The notes under the pieces are model-generated. The model saw only the letters and a program-made list of their open reading frames with translations. It was not told where the DNA came from and did not search any database. From NCBI GenBank assembly GCA_013178275.1, contig JABLWZ010000019.1, positions 1 to 64,000 on the forward strand: a DNA stretch of 64,000 nt, read 5' to 3'. The DNA is from Bacillota bacterium. Its GTDB lineage: Bacteria > Bacillota > Ch66 > Ch109. Both the position numbers and the translations under genes were made by a program. Shown piece after piece: positions 9,075 to 18,686 of the stretch; within the stretch, counting starts at the first letter, position 1; each line of letters starts with the position of its first letter.

Positions 9075-9677
9075 TTGCAGGCTGCGGCGATTATCCTGGC
9101 GGGAGGGAAAAACTCCCGCATGTCGAGGAACAAGGCTTTCATGCGGATCGGGGAGAGGAGCATTATCGAGGGAATCATCGAGCGGGTGAAGCCGCTGGTG
9201 GAAAAGGTGATAGTGGTTACCAACAGCCCCGATGAGTACTCCAACCTGGGAGCGGAGGTAATCACCGACGTGATACCTGGACGCGGTCCACTGAGCGGCA
9301 TCCACGCCGGCCTGCTAGCCTCGCCCTACCGATACAATCTGATAATAGCCTGCGACATGCCTTTCGTGAGCCGGGAACTCGGGGAGGTGCTGCTTGAAGC
9401 GGCAATTGGGCACGACGCCGCGGTGGTCCGGATCGGCGGGCGTCCACAGCCGCTGTTCGCCGTCTATTCGAGCGGCTGCCTGCAGCCGATAGAAAGGCTG
9501 CTGCGCGAAGAAAAGAACAAGTGCACCGCCTTCTATCCGGAGATCGACATCCTTTACCTGGACGCGGAATCGACAGCCCTCGGTGTGGACCTGGAAGAGG
9601 CTTACCTCAACGTCAACACCCCCGAGGAATACGAAAATGCGATAACCCTAGCTGAAATAAAAAGGCGGGACCGATGA
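9075..9677 (+). CDS. mobA: Molybdenum cofactor guanylyltransferase
   Basis: MobA attaches GMP to molybdopterin to make the guanine dinucleotide cofactor of DMSO-reductase-family enzymes. The N-terminal AAIILAGGKNSRMSRNKAFM is the nucleotide-binding signature. PGRGPLSGIHAGL and IIACDMPFV follow. The frame opens at 8976, but TTG at 9075 places the signature at the very N-terminus and follows GGAG by 8 bases, giving 200 residues. It overlaps fni by 4 bases. The formate dehydrogenase at 48.6 kb is a likely client. Confidence 0.9.
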   Translation: MQAAAIILAGGKNSRMSRNKAFMRIGERSIIEGIIERVKPLVEKVIVVTNSPDEYSNLGAEVITDVIPGRGPLSGIHAGLLASPYRYNLIIACDMPFVSRELGEVLLEAAIGHDAAVVRIGGRPQPLFAVYSSGCLQPIERLLREEKNKCTAFYPEIDILYLDAESTALGVDLEEAYLNVNTPEEYENAITLAEIKRRDR

Positions 9678-10756
9678 AGAATACCGGCATGGGCATGAGG
9701 CAGAAGCGAAAACTCGAGCACCTCAGGTGCGCGCTGGAGGAAACGCCTGGCGCTGCCAGCAGCGGACTGGAAGACGTGTTCCTGGTGCACCAGGCGGTGG
9801 CCGGTCTGGGGGTCGGGGACATAGATGCCGGATACAGTTTCGGGGGTAAAAAGATGAGCGCCCCGCTGGTGATAAACGCCATCACCGGCGGTGACCCCGA
9901 GCTGACCGAGATCAACCGGCAGCTGGCGAGAGCGGCAAGGAAGGCCGGGATAGCCATGGCGGTCGGCTCGCAGGCCGCTGCCCTGGAAGCCCCGTCCCTG
10001 TCGGAGACCTTCACGGTAGTGAGGCGGGAGAACCCTGACGGGGTGATCATGGCCAACGTGGGATGCCTGACCCCGCCCGACCTGGCGGCCCAGGCGGTGG
10101 AGATGATAGGAGCCGACGCGCTTCAGGTGCATCTGAATATCCCCCAGGAGCTGGCGATGCGGGAGGGGGAAAGGGACTTCACCGGGATTCTGGAGGGGAT
10201 TTGCCGGATAGTCAGAAGCACGAAGGTACCGGTCATAGCCAAGGAAGTGGGGTTTGGCATTTCCCGGGAGACAGCTGCACAGCTGCATGGCGTCGGGGTA
10301 GAATGGATCGACATCGGAGGACACGGGGGGACCAACTTCGTGGCCATCGAGAGGATGCGCGGCGCGGAGGAGTTCGGTCCCGAGATGGAGGAATGGGGGA
10401 TAACCACCGCGGTAAGCCTGGTGGAGACGCTCAGCCTGGAGCTGCCTATCCGCTGCATAGCCACCGGGGGCATCCGAAACCCTCTGGAAGCTGCGAAGTG
10501 CGTTGCCCTGGGGGCGGACCTGGTGGGCGTGGCGGGACACTTCCTGCGGGTCCTGGTGAAAGGCTCGGAAGCCCAGCTGGATAACGAACTGGAGCGGTTC
10601 GTCAGGGAGTTCCGCTCGGTGATGCTGATGACCGATTCCCGCGACCTGGAACGGTTCAAGATGTGCTCGTTGGTTATAACCGGGAAGACCAGGGAGTGGC
10701 TGGAACAGAGAGGAGTGAACCTTGGCCGGTATGCCCGGAGAAATAAGAAAGAATAG
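9674..10756 (+). CDS. fni: Type 2 isopentenyl-diphosphate delta-isomerase
   Basis: This 360-residue FMN- and NADPH-dependent enzyme interconverts isopentenyl and dimethylallyl diphosphates. Diagnostic segments are MGMRQKRKLEHLRCAL, APLVINAITGGDPE, AVGSQAAALE, VIAKEVGFGIS, IDIGGHGGTNFVAIE and CIATGGIRNPLEAAKCVALGAD. The length is typical. ATG overlaps the mobA stop. It would complement IspH upstream in supplying prenyl precursors. Confidence 0.93.
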   Translation: MKNTGMGMRQKRKLEHLRCALEETPGAASSGLEDVFLVHQAVAGLGVGDIDAGYSFGGKKMSAPLVINAITGGDPELTEINRQLARAARKAGIAMAVGSQAAALEAPSLSETFTVVRRENPDGVIMANVGCLTPPDLAAQAVEMIGADALQVHLNIPQELAMREGERDFTGILEGICRIVRSTKVPVIAKEVGFGISRETAAQLHGVGVEWIDIGGHGGTNFVAIERMRGAEEFGPEMEEWGITTAVSLVETLSLELPIRCIATGGIRNPLEAAKCVALGADLVGVAGHFLRVLVKGSEAQLDNELERFVREFRSVMLMTDSRDLERFKMCSLVITGKTREWLEQRGVNLGRYARRNKKE

Positions 10757-10788
10757 AGAAAAAGATGGAGGCATGTGGGGGTGGATAA

Positions 10789-11979
10789 GTGGTAGCAGAA
10801 ACGATGCACAATCCAAGGCTCTGGACCAAGGACTTCATAACCGACGCATTGATAAACTTCATTAACTACCTGGTGTATTATTCGTTGATAGTCACGATAA
10901 CCGTATACGCAACGGACAATTTAAAGGCATCGCCGAGCGAGGCCGGGCTTGCGACCGGTATTTTCATCCTGGGGATGATACCCGCGCGAATCTTTGCCGG
11001 CAGGGCGATCGAACGGTTGGGCCGCAAAAAGATGCTGTTCATCGGCCTGTTCTCCTACCTGATAACGACCCTGCTTTATTTCTGGATCGACAATCTGATG
11101 ATGCTTTATATCATCCGCTTTCTGCACGGGGCCGGGTTCGGAATCTCCGGAACATCTACCGGGACGATCGCCGCGGGTATTATCCCGCCGGGGCGGCGTG
11201 GCGAAGGCATCAGCTATTATGCGATGAGCGTCACCCTGGCCTCAGCTTTCGGTCCCTTTTTAGGCATGTACCTGGTTCAAAGGGGAAGCTTTAATACAAT
11301 CCTGTTTTTGGCCCTTATCCTGTTATCCATAGGCATTATCGGCTCATTCATCCTAAAGGTGCCGGAAGCGGTGCTGACCGAGGAGCAGCTTAATAAGCTG
11401 AAAGAATTCTCGCTGCACAGCTTCTTCGAGGCCAAGGCGGTTCCCATCGCGGCTATCAGCATGGTGATCTGTCTGGCGTTTTCCAGCCTCCTGAGCTTCC
11501 TCTCCTCATTTACCAGGGAACTCGACCTGGTCGGTCCGGGGAGTTTTTTCTTCATCGTCTACTCGATCGCCATCCTGGTTTCCCGGCCAGTGTCCGGGAT
11601 ACTGTTCGACAAAAGAGGCGAGAACTTCGTTATGTACCCGGCCTTCCTTATATTCTCGATTGGATTGGCCGTCCTGGCCCAGGCCCATCAAGCCTTCACC
11701 CTTTTACTGGCCGCGATGATCATAGGCCTCGGGTATGGAACCTTCCTGTCGAGCGCCCAGGCCATCGCCATCAAGGTATCGCCGCACCACCGCATCGGCC
11801 TCGCGACCTCTACCTTCTTCAGCCTGATAGACGCGGGGGCGGGGATCGGGCCCTTCCTGCTGGGCTTTATGATCCCGTTCACGGGGTACCCGGGAATGTA
11901 CCTGAGCATGGCCGTGTTAGCGTTTTCCTGCAGCTTCTTGTACTTTTTCCTGCACGGGAGAAAAGCGGCGCGCCTGTAG
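10789..11979 (+). CDS. MFS transporter
   Basis: The 396-residue protein has about 12 hydrophobic segments and the major-facilitator loop between helices 2 and 3 (AGRAIERLGRKKMLF). A second, weaker repeat (SGILFDKRGENFV) lies in the C-terminal half. It resembles drug/metabolite-type MFS proteins, but the substrate cannot be read from sequence. GTG start, 33 bases after fni; a strong terminator follows. Confidence 0.85.
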   Translation: MVAETMHNPRLWTKDFITDALINFINYLVYYSLIVTITVYATDNLKASPSEAGLATGIFILGMIPARIFAGRAIERLGRKKMLFIGLFSYLITTLLYFWIDNLMMLYIIRFLHGAGFGISGTSTGTIAAGIIPPGRRGEGISYYAMSVTLASAFGPFLGMYLVQRGSFNTILFLALILLSIGIIGSFILKVPEAVLTEEQLNKLKEFSLHSFFEAKAVPIAAISMVICLAFSSLLSFLSSFTRELDLVGPGSFFFIVYSIAILVSRPVSGILFDKRGENFVMYPAFLIFSIGLAVLAQAHQAFTLLLAAMIIGLGYGTFLSSAQAIAIKVSPHHRIGLATSTFFSLIDAGAGIGPFLLGFMIPFTGYPGMYLSMAVLAFSCSFLYFFLHGRKAARL

Positions 11980-12034
11980 CGGGAGGTTAGCGCGCACGAT
12001 CGGTTCAGCGAAGGATGATATGACTGTTACTATG

Positions 12035-12060
12035 AAAAAGAGCCCGGCGGCTCTTTTTCT
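12035..12060 (+). terminator. Rho-independent terminator after the MFS gene
   Basis: AAAGAGCC (12037-12044) pairs with GGCTCTTT (12049-12056) around CGGC, followed by TTCTTC. Confidence 0.75.
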
Positions 12061-12159
12061 TCGTCCCTCCAGGTAAGGTGAATACACTCTAAAATCCTGA
12101 ATAGTATGAGGCTGGTCGGGAATCATATTACTACAATAAATGGAAAGGGGATATTATAA

Positions 12160-12933
12160 TTGCTTACTAGATTCCCGATTGGCATGCTGCTGCTGGTAGT
12201 GGTTTCGATCCTTATCTATTTCGGCCTGGCGCACCGGCTCCTCGACCGGTTGCGGCTTTCCGACCGCACCGCGCTTGGGATACTGGCGGTGATGGCGGTA
12301 GGCAGCTTTATCGACATACCCCTGGGCAGCCGCGCCAGCATCAACGTTGGCGGGGGGCTGGTCCCGATAGGGCTGGCCGTATACGTGATAGCGAAGGCCG
12401 GGACCACCTGGGAGTGGGTTCGGGCGCTGATCGCGACCGTGGTGACCGCCGGGGTGGTGTTCGTGGCGGACCGCTACCTGGGGGCGGAGCCGACCACCAT
12501 GAGGATCGACCCGATTTACGTGTATCCGCTGGTCGCGGGCATCGTCGCCTACCTGATCGGCCGCTCGCGTCGGACCGCCTTCATCGCGGCCACCATGGGC
12601 CTGGTGCTTTCAGATGTCGGGCTGTACCTGTGGACGCTGAGGACCGGGGTTATGGAAAGGGTCTCTATCGGTGGGGCCGGTGCGTTCGATTCCATTGTGA
12701 TAGCGGGACTGATCGCTGTCCTCCTGGCCGAGGTCGTGGGCGAAACCCGCGAGAGACTGCAGGGAGGGCCAGCGGAGACCAGGCGGGACCGAGGGCTGCT
12801 GAAAGGGCTGCGCAACGAGAATTTAAAAAGTTTTCTCTACCCCGCCCCCGAGAGGAAGCCGGACCTGGATAAGGAAGCGTCGGACGCGGACCCTGAAGCC
12901 GATGAAAGGAAAGGTGATCGGAGTGACAAGTAG
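12160..12933 (+). CDS. DUF1614-like multi-pass membrane protein
   Basis: The 257-residue product has about seven hydrophobic segments over residues 5-200 and a charged C-terminal tail. The INVGGGLVPIGLAVYVIAK segment matches the DUF1614 pattern, a family of unknown function frequent in Clostridia. TTG start. The next gene begins inside its end at 12902, and SpoIIP-like and YIEGIA genes follow, so it may take part in the same envelope or sporulation process. Function is not established. Confidence 0.7.
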   Translation: MLTRFPIGMLLLVVVSILIYFGLAHRLLDRLRLSDRTALGILAVMAVGSFIDIPLGSRASINVGGGLVPIGLAVYVIAKAGTTWEWVRALIATVVTAGVVFVADRYLGAEPTTMRIDPIYVYPLVAGIVAYLIGRSRRTAFIAATMGLVLSDVGLYLWTLRTGVMERVSIGGAGAFDSIVIAGLIAVLLAEVVGETRERLQGGPAETRRDRGLLKGLRNENLKSFLYPAPERKPDLDKEASDADPEADERKGDRSDK

Positions 12934-14143
12934 GTTTAAATCCCGCGTGGTCTGGGTGGCGGCACTGCTGTTCGTGCTGGTGACGGCGTTTGGATTTGCC
13001 GCAGGCTGGCAGCCGCTCGCAGCCAGCACGCAGTGGACGCTGGCCCCGGTCTTCGATCCCACGGGGCTGTTCGGGGGTTATGAGAAGGAGCGTACCGACG
13101 GCGGCTACTTCGTCCTGATCGACGAAAGGGGTACCGTTCTCGATCAGACATCGATGTATGTCTACCGCGGAGACGAGTTTATCGCGGAAAACAACATCCG
13201 CTACCGGGTAAAGACCGTAGACGGCGATGTTGCCAGATGCGTGACGATAGGACCCGAGGAACCGGTCGCGGCGATCGAGGCCACGGAGTCAGTACCGGCG
13301 GCTGTATTCGGCGGAGGCGCGGCGACCAACAAGCCGACGGTGGGGATATACCACACCCACGGCGGCGAATCCTACGTGCCGACCCAGGGGGTGGAGAGCG
13401 TCCAGGGCAAAGGCGGAATCAGCGATGTGGCGAAAACCCTGGAAAGCAAGCTTAACTCCATGGGGATCAAGGCCATAACCGACGACACCTCTCACGTCCC
13501 CAACGACAGCGGGTCTTACCGGCGTTCGCGCCGTACCGCCGCGAATTTGATGAAGCAGGGCGCCAACTACCTGATCGACGTCCACCGCGACGCGGCGCCG
13601 GCCTCGCAGTATAGCGCCCGGGTCAACGGGAAAGACGTGGCCAAGATCAGGCTGGTGGTAGGCAGGCAGAACCCGCAGGAATCCGCGGCCTTAGACCTGG
13701 CGAAGAGGATAAAGGATCACCTCGACAAGGACCACCCGGGGCTCTCCAAGGGTATCTTCATGGGCCGGGGGGCATACAACCAGGACCTGTCTCCAAACGC
13801 GATGCTGATCGAGGTGGGCTCTGAGAAGACCAGCCTGGCTCAGGCCAAGGCGGGAGTCGACCTGTTCGCCGAGGAACTCCCGAAGATTATCGGAGCGGGA
13901 ACCGCCGGGGCGACCAAGGTGGGGACCAGGACCGGGCAGGGAGGCAGCTGGAAGGCGCTGGGCTGGATAATCGGGGCCTTCATTGTCGGCGGTGCCGGAT
14001 ACCTGCTTATCAGCTCGGGCAGCATCAAGGGAGCCGCGGGCAAGCTGAAGCAGTTCGGCGGTTCCGAATGGAGCAGCTTCTTCGGCCGCCGGGGCCGGGG
14101 CGGCGGACGGGACGATGACGACTCTGATTCGGGCGGAGCATAG
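12902..14143 (+). CDS. SpoIIP-family peptidoglycan hydrolase
   Basis: SpoIIP is the amidase/endopeptidase that thins septal peptidoglycan during engulfment. The catalytic region (residues ~140-330) contains VGIYHTHGGESYVP, DDTSHVPND, YRRSRRTAANLMK, YLIDVHRDAAP and AMLIEVGSEKTS, supplying the metal-binding His and Glu residues. An N-terminal membrane segment lies at residues 14-33. A second hydrophobic stretch near 356-375, followed by an Arg/Gly/Asp-rich tail, is unusual for classical SpoIIP. It may therefore be a paralogue specialised for this cluster. GTG at 12923 is an alternative start. Confidence 0.8.
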   Translation: MKGKVIGVTSRFKSRVVWVAALLFVLVTAFGFAAGWQPLAASTQWTLAPVFDPTGLFGGYEKERTDGGYFVLIDERGTVLDQTSMYVYRGDEFIAENNIRYRVKTVDGDVARCVTIGPEEPVAAIEATESVPAAVFGGGAATNKPTVGIYHTHGGESYVPTQGVESVQGKGGISDVAKTLESKLNSMGIKAITDDTSHVPNDSGSYRRSRRTAANLMKQGANYLIDVHRDAAPASQYSARVNGKDVAKIRLVVGRQNPQESAALDLAKRIKDHLDKDHPGLSKGIFMGRGAYNQDLSPNAMLIEVGSEKTSLAQAKAGVDLFAEELPKIIGAGTAGATKVGTRTGQGGSWKALGWIIGAFIVGGAGYLLISSGSIKGAAGKLKQFGGSEWSSFFGRRGRGGGRDDDDSDSGGA

Positions 14144-15049
14144 ATGATGCCCTTCTCCGCGGAACCAGACTATTACTCGATTGTCATCGGGGTGCTGGCT
14201 GGGGTCCTGGCGAGGTTTTACCTGCTCCGGGTGGACTACCGCCAGTACCCCAGCTATCCTCACGGGTACATCAGCCACCTGTTTCTGGGGCTGGTGGCGG
14301 CGGGCCTTGGAGCGGTCGCGATACCCGCGCTGCTGAAAAAGGACTACGTGGCGGTGACGTTCCTGGCCCTGGCCGCGCAGCAGTTCAGGGAGATACGCAG
14401 CATGGAGCGGGAGACCCTGATGCAGCTGGACAGGACCGAACTGGTTCCCCGGGGCAGCGACTATATCGAGGGGATCGCCCGGGTCTTCGAGGCCCGGAAC
14501 TACATAGTGATGGGAGTGGCGCTGGTGGTGAGCGCCACCGTGCATTTCAGCCAGCCGGTCTACGGGGTGGTGGTGGCGCTGGTGGCTATATTCGCCGCAT
14601 CCTGGATGATCCCGGGCGAGCTGGTCGGGGATATCGCCCGGGTAGAGCTGGCCGAGATAGAGTTTCAGGGCCCGCTCATGGTGATCGGCGGGGTGGTGAT
14701 GATGAACGTGGGACTGATACAGCACCGGGAAAAGATTCTTAAAGAGGGCCTGGGCGCGGTGATCCACCCCAATGACGACAACGCGCGGGCTACACTCGAC
14801 AACATCGGGCAGCGGCAGGCTATCATGCACGTCGCCGCTTCCCTCCTGGGGACCAAGCGCGAGATCAGCGAACAGGAGTTTTCCCCGCTGGCCAGGAAGC
14901 ATATCGACACCGGCTGCCTGTCGATCTTCCTCCTTCCGAATGAGCCCGACCGGGAGCTGCTTCCCATCGCCATCCGGCGTACTCCCCTGCTGGAAAGCTC
15001 GAAGCGAAAGCCGCTGTCCACCCAGGTGGGCAGGAAGGCGGCGGATTGA
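14144..15049 (+). CDS. YIEGIA-family membrane protein
   Basis: The 301-residue protein contains the family-naming motif in DYIEGIARVFEARNYIV at about residues 106-122. It has about five or six hydrophobic segments and a soluble C-terminal third. The family is typical of spore-forming Clostridia and has no defined biochemical role. It starts one base after the SpoIIP-like stop, and its presumed partner follows after 13 bases. Co-location suggests a membrane complex acting with the SpoIIP-like hydrolase; that is inference. Confidence 0.8.
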   Translation: MMPFSAEPDYYSIVIGVLAGVLARFYLLRVDYRQYPSYPHGYISHLFLGLVAAGLGAVAIPALLKKDYVAVTFLALAAQQFREIRSMERETLMQLDRTELVPRGSDYIEGIARVFEARNYIVMGVALVVSATVHFSQPVYGVVVALVAIFAASWMIPGELVGDIARVELAEIEFQGPLMVIGGVVMMNVGLIQHREKILKEGLGAVIHPNDDNARATLDNIGQRQAIMHVAASLLGTKREISEQEFSPLARKHIDTGCLSIFLLPNEPDRELLPIAIRRTPLLESSKRKPLSTQVGRKAAD

Positions 15050-15062
15050 GGGGTGATTAGGA

Positions 15063-15245
15063 TTGGGAGAGGAGACCATACTGGCAGCGGTCACCCTGGA
15101 CCACGAACTGGTCAGGGAGGGTACCCCGGTGTTCCTGGCCCGTAACCGGGAGGAACAGGAGAAGATAGCGCTGTACCTGGCCCGGGTGCTGAGCGGGGGG
15201 ATTCACGACCTCGACAACGGGGTGATGGTCATCATCAGGCATTAG
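15063..15245 (+). CDS. Small YIEGIA-partner (capping complex) protein
   Basis: This 60-residue product (GEETILAAVTLDHEL, then VFLARNREEQEKIALYLAR) matches the small proteins annotated as capping-complex subunits for YIEGIA, which are found next to it. TTG start, 13 bases after the YIEGIA stop. No membrane segment or known catalytic motif is visible. Confidence 0.65.
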   Translation: MGEETILAAVTLDHELVREGTPVFLARNREEQEKIALYLARVLSGGIHDLDNGVMVIIRH

Positions 15246-15257
15246 AATGTCGATTCC

Positions 15258-15287
15258 TTGACTTTGACCGGAGGTCTGGTACATAAT
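15258..15287 (+). promoter_or_regulatory. Candidate promoter for the DUF512/der operon
   Basis: TTGACT (15258-15263) and CATAAT (15282-15287) are separated by 18 bases, about 27 bases before the DUF512 start. Confidence 0.55.
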
Positions 15288-15313
15288 GGTTACAGATATT
15301 TTAAAGCTGGGAA

Positions 15314-16699
15314 GTGATTGGCTTGAAGGTCCGGGGAGCCCGGATCGAGGCTGTCCAGGATGGCACCCCGGCTGAAGGCCATGGCCTGGAGGCGGGGGAC
15401 CTCATCCTCGATCTGAACGGACAGAAGCTCCGTGACCTGATTGATTACCAGTACCTGAGCGCGGAAGACCGGATCACCATGACGGTCCAGAAAAGGGACG
15501 GGTCGATCCGCGAGATAACAATGGAGCGCGAAGGGCATCGGGACTGGGGCATCGTCTTCGACACCCTGGCCTTCGATGGGATGAAGAAGTGCGCCAACAG
15601 CTGCATCTTTTGTTTTATCGATCAACTTCCACCGGGAATGCGTGAAAGCCTTTACGATAAAGACGATGACTACCGGTGGTCGTTCTTTTCGGGCAACTTT
15701 ATCACCCTGACCAACGTAAACGACCGGGAACTGGAGAGGATCAGGCGGTATCGCCTCAGCCCCCTCTACGTGTCGGTCCACGCCACCGACCCCGGGCTGC
15801 GGGAGGAGATGCTGGGCAGCCGCAGGGCCGGGCAGGTGCTGAGACAGCTCGAACTCCTGGCGCTGGGAGGCATCGAACTCCACATCCAGGTGGTGCTGTG
15901 CCCGGGGGTGAACGATGGGGAGCGGCTGGAGCGGACCCTGAAAGACCTGTACGGGCTGGGGTCGGGGATACTTTCGGTCGGACTGGTGCCGGTGGGCCTG
16001 ACCGGGTTCCGGCCGGGGCTGCCCGGGTTGAGGCCCTTCAGCGGCGGCGAGGCAGGAAAACTGATCGAGCAGGTGCGGGTCTGGCAGGAGCTTTTCCTGA
16101 GGGAAAGAGGGAACCGGACGGTGTTCCTGGCTGACGAGTTTTACCTCCTGGCCGGGAGGGGATTCCCACCCGCCCGAGATTACGAGGGGTATCCCCAGTT
16201 GGAGAACGGGATCGGGCTGGCGAGGAAGCTGATCGAGGAGTTCGAGCGGCTGAGGGAAGGTCTGCCGAAGCGGCTGGAAAAACGTCGTCGGGTGCTGGTC
16301 CTGACCGGGGAGTCCGGGTACCCGGTGCTTTCCCCGATGATCGATGAACTGAACCAGGTGGAGAACCTGGAGGTGCGCCTGAGGCCGGTCGTCAACCGCT
16401 TTTTTGGCGGCGGGGTGAAGGTGACTGGGCTGCTCACCGGGAGGGATATAATAGATACTGTAAGAGATGAGCAAGACCCCTGCGACCTGGTCGTGATCCC
16501 GGATGTGGTGCTCAGAAGGGACAGCGACATTTTACTGGATGACATGCGGCTGGAGGACCTGGAGCAGCAGACCGGGAAGAGTTTCCGGGCGGCTCCGGTG
16601 AATGCCGGCGGATTATTGGAGGCTGTTTTGGGTTTTAAGGTTTTGCGCAGAAGAACGGCGATGAAGACCCCCAGACGGATACGGGGGTGCATTGATTGA
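15314..16699 (+). CDS. DUF512-family radical-SAM-like protein
   Basis: The 461-residue protein has an N-terminal PDZ-like region ([20 protein letters not shown], residues ~15-70). A cysteine motif follows in [17 protein letters not shown] near residue 95, then the DUF512 domain. CxxxCxxC suggests a [4Fe-4S] cluster and radical SAM chemistry. The family is widespread in Clostridia beside der, as here, but has no proven substrate. GTG start; TTG at 15323 is possible. The stop overlaps the der ATG. Confidence 0.85.
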   Translation: MIGLKVRGARIEAVQDGTPAEGHGLEAGDLILDLNGQKLRDLIDYQYLSAEDRITMTVQKRDGSIREITMEREGHRDWGIVFDTLAFDGMKKCANSCIFCFIDQLPPGMRESLYDKDDDYRWSFFSGNFITLTNVNDRELERIRRYRLSPLYVSVHATDPGLREEMLGSRRAGQVLRQLELLALGGIELHIQVVLCPGVNDGERLERTLKDLYGLGSGILSVGLVPVGLTGFRPGLPGLRPFSGGEAGKLIEQVRVWQELFLRERGNRTVFLADEFYLLAGRGFPPARDYEGYPQLENGIGLARKLIEEFERLREGLPKRLEKRRRVLVLTGESGYPVLSPMIDELNQVENLEVRLRPVVNRFFGGGVKVTGLLTGRDIIDTVRDEQDPCDLVVIPDVVLRRDSDILLDDMRLEDLEQQTGKSFRAAPVNAGGLLEAVLGFKVLRRRTAMKTPRRIRGCID

Positions 16700-18030
16700 T
16701 GAAGAGACCGGTCATAGCGATTGTCGGAAGGCCCAACGTAGGCAAGTCGACCCTATTCAACCGGCTGATCGGCGGGATGGTGGCGATAGTGGAGGACACC
16801 CCGGGGGTGACCCGCGACCGCCTGTACCGGGTAGGCAACTGGCGGGGACAGGAGTTCCTCCTGATCGATACGGGAGGACTGGTGGTGGACCCGGGCGAGG
16901 ACATCCTGCTTTCCCAGGTGAAGCACCAGGCGGGCCTGGCCATGGACGAGGCGGATCTGATACTTTTCGTGCTGGACTCGCGGGTCGGAATCACCCTGGA
17001 CGACGAGGCGGTGGCCTCGATGCTGCGCCGGGGCGACAAGCCGGTGCTGCTGGTGGCCAACAAGGTCGATAACTTCGACCGCCCCCCGGATTTTTACGAG
17101 TTCTACAAGCTGGGGCTGGGTGAACCGATACCCATATCATCGACCCTGGGCCTCAACATCGGGGACCTGCTGGACGCCATGGTCGACGCCCTGCCCAAGA
17201 CCTCCGGTGACGAGGACGAGGAAGACGAGATAAGGATAGCGGTGATAGGGCGGCCCAACGTGGGCAAGTCCTCGCTGGTCAACGTCATCCTGGGCGAGGA
17301 AAGGGTCATCGTGAGCGACATCCCCGGCACCACCCGCGACGCCATCGACACCCACTTCACCCGGATGGGGCAGAGGTACGTGCTGATCGACACGGCGGGA
17401 CTCAGACGAAAGTCGCGGGTCAACGAGGCCACGGAGAGGTACAGCGTGCTGCGCGCGCTGAAGGCGATCGACCGCTGCGACATCGCCCTGACCGTAATAG
17501 ACGCCACCCAGGGGGTGACCGAGCAGGACAAGAAGATAGCGGGCTACGCCCACGAGGCGGGGAAAGCCTCGGTGCTGGTTATCAACAAGTGGGACCTGGT
17601 GCCCAAGGACGAAAAGACCATGAACCGGTTCGAGAAGGAGATACGCTCGGAGCTGATGTTCATGCACTACGCCCCGACCATATTCGTCTCCGCGATTACC
17701 CGGCAGCGCGTCCCCAAGATAATCGAGCTGGTGGACTTCGTGGCGGAACAGGCCTCCACCCGCATCGCCACCTCCAGCATCAACGAGCTTTTGTCGACCG
17801 CTGTCCAGCTGAACCCGCCCCCGTCTGAAAAGGGGAAGAAGCTGAAGGTATTTTACGGGACCCAGGTGGGCGTGAAGCCTCCCACCTTCGTTATCTTTGT
17901 AAACGAACCGGAACTGATGCATTTTTCTTATCAGCGTTACCTGGAGAACCAGATCAGACAAAACTTCGGTTTTGAGGGCTGCCCAATAAGGGTTTGGCTC
18001 AGAAAGAGGTCGACCAAAGCAACATCTTAG
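16699..18030 (+). CDS. der: Ribosome biogenesis GTPase Der
   Basis: Der (EngA) is an essential GTPase for 50S subunit assembly. Two tandem G domains are visible. The first has [14 protein letters not shown] near residue 9, DTGG and NKVD. The second has [12 protein letters not shown] near 183, [10 protein letters not shown] and NKWD. A KH-like C-terminal domain ends in [16 protein letters not shown]. The length (443 residues from ATG 16699) is typical. TTG at 16696 would add one residue; ATG overlapping the upstream stop is preferred. Confidence 0.96.
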   Translation: MKRPVIAIVGRPNVGKSTLFNRLIGGMVAIVEDTPGVTRDRLYRVGNWRGQEFLLIDTGGLVVDPGEDILLSQVKHQAGLAMDEADLILFVLDSRVGITLDDEAVASMLRRGDKPVLLVANKVDNFDRPPDFYEFYKLGLGEPIPISSTLGLNIGDLLDAMVDALPKTSGDEDEEDEIRIAVIGRPNVGKSSLVNVILGEERVIVSDIPGTTRDAIDTHFTRMGQRYVLIDTAGLRRKSRVNEATERYSVLRALKAIDRCDIALTVIDATQGVTEQDKKIAGYAHEAGKASVLVINKWDLVPKDEKTMNRFEKEIRSELMFMHYAPTIFVSAITRQRVPKIIELVDFVAEQASTRIATSSINELLSTAVQLNPPPSEKGKKLKVFYGTQVGVKPPTFVIFVNEPELMHFSYQRYLENQIRQNFGFEGCPIRVWLRKRSTKATS

Positions 18031-18044
18031 TGGAGGGGAGTAAC

Positions 18045-18644
18045 GTGACGTACCTGCTGGTCTTTTTATTCGCTTACCTGCTGGGGTCGATTCCGTGCGG
18101 ATACCTGGTGGGACGCTGGTTCAAGGGCCTGGATATCAGGAAGCACGGAAGCGGAAACATCGGAACCACCAACGCCTTCCGCATCCTGGGCCCCGGTCCC
18201 GGCGCCCTGGTGCTGCTGGGAGATGTCTTGAAGGGGCTCATCGCTGTGCTGGTGGCGGAGTACTTCACCTCCGAGACGGTGGCGCTTTTCGCTGGTCTGG
18301 TGGCGATAGCGGGCCACAGCTGGCCTATCTACCTCGGGTTCAAGGGGGGCCGGGGGGTGGCCACCGGAGCTGGTGTGATACTGGCCCTGTCTCCGCTGGG
18401 GGTGCTGCTCCTGCTGCTGATCTGGGTGCTGACCATACTGATCACCCGCTACGTATCCGTCGGTTCTATCTTAGCCGCGGCGGCGGCGCCTTTTGTCCTT
18501 GGGTTTGTGGAACAGTCCTGGCTGCTGGCGTTTTTTGGACTGCTGGCCGGGGCTGGTGTGATATACCGCCACAAGGCCAACATCGAACGCCTGAAAAGGG
18601 GGACCGAACCGAAGGTGGGAGGAGGCTACTCCACCCGTTGGTGA
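18045..18644 (+). CDS. plsY: Glycerol-3-phosphate acyltransferase PlsY
   Basis: PlsY transfers acyl groups from acyl phosphate to glycerol 3-phosphate in the membrane. The three family motifs are visible: GSIPCGYLVGRW, KHGSGNIGTTNAFRILG and GFKGGRGVATGAGV. There are several transmembrane segments. The frame opens earlier, but GTG at 18045 with GGAGGGGAG upstream gives the normal 199-residue protein. Together with plsC and gpsA nearby it covers the start of phospholipid synthesis. It overlaps no neighbour. Confidence 0.94.
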   Translation: MTYLLVFLFAYLLGSIPCGYLVGRWFKGLDIRKHGSGNIGTTNAFRILGPGPGALVLLGDVLKGLIAVLVAEYFTSETVALFAGLVAIAGHSWPIYLGFKGGRGVATGAGVILALSPLGVLLLLLIWVLTILITRYVSVGSILAAAAAPFVLGFVEQSWLLAFFGLLAGAGVIYRHKANIERLKRGTEPKVGGGYSTRW

Positions 18645-18686
18645 GAATGGCCGATTGACCTTAATTTTACTGATATAAGGGGTAGA

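Noticed and set aside
12098-12130. Possible sigma-G promoter upstream of the DUF1614 gene (GAATA and CATATTA)
   Set aside because: The half-sites fit roughly, but the 20-base spacer is too long to support the call.
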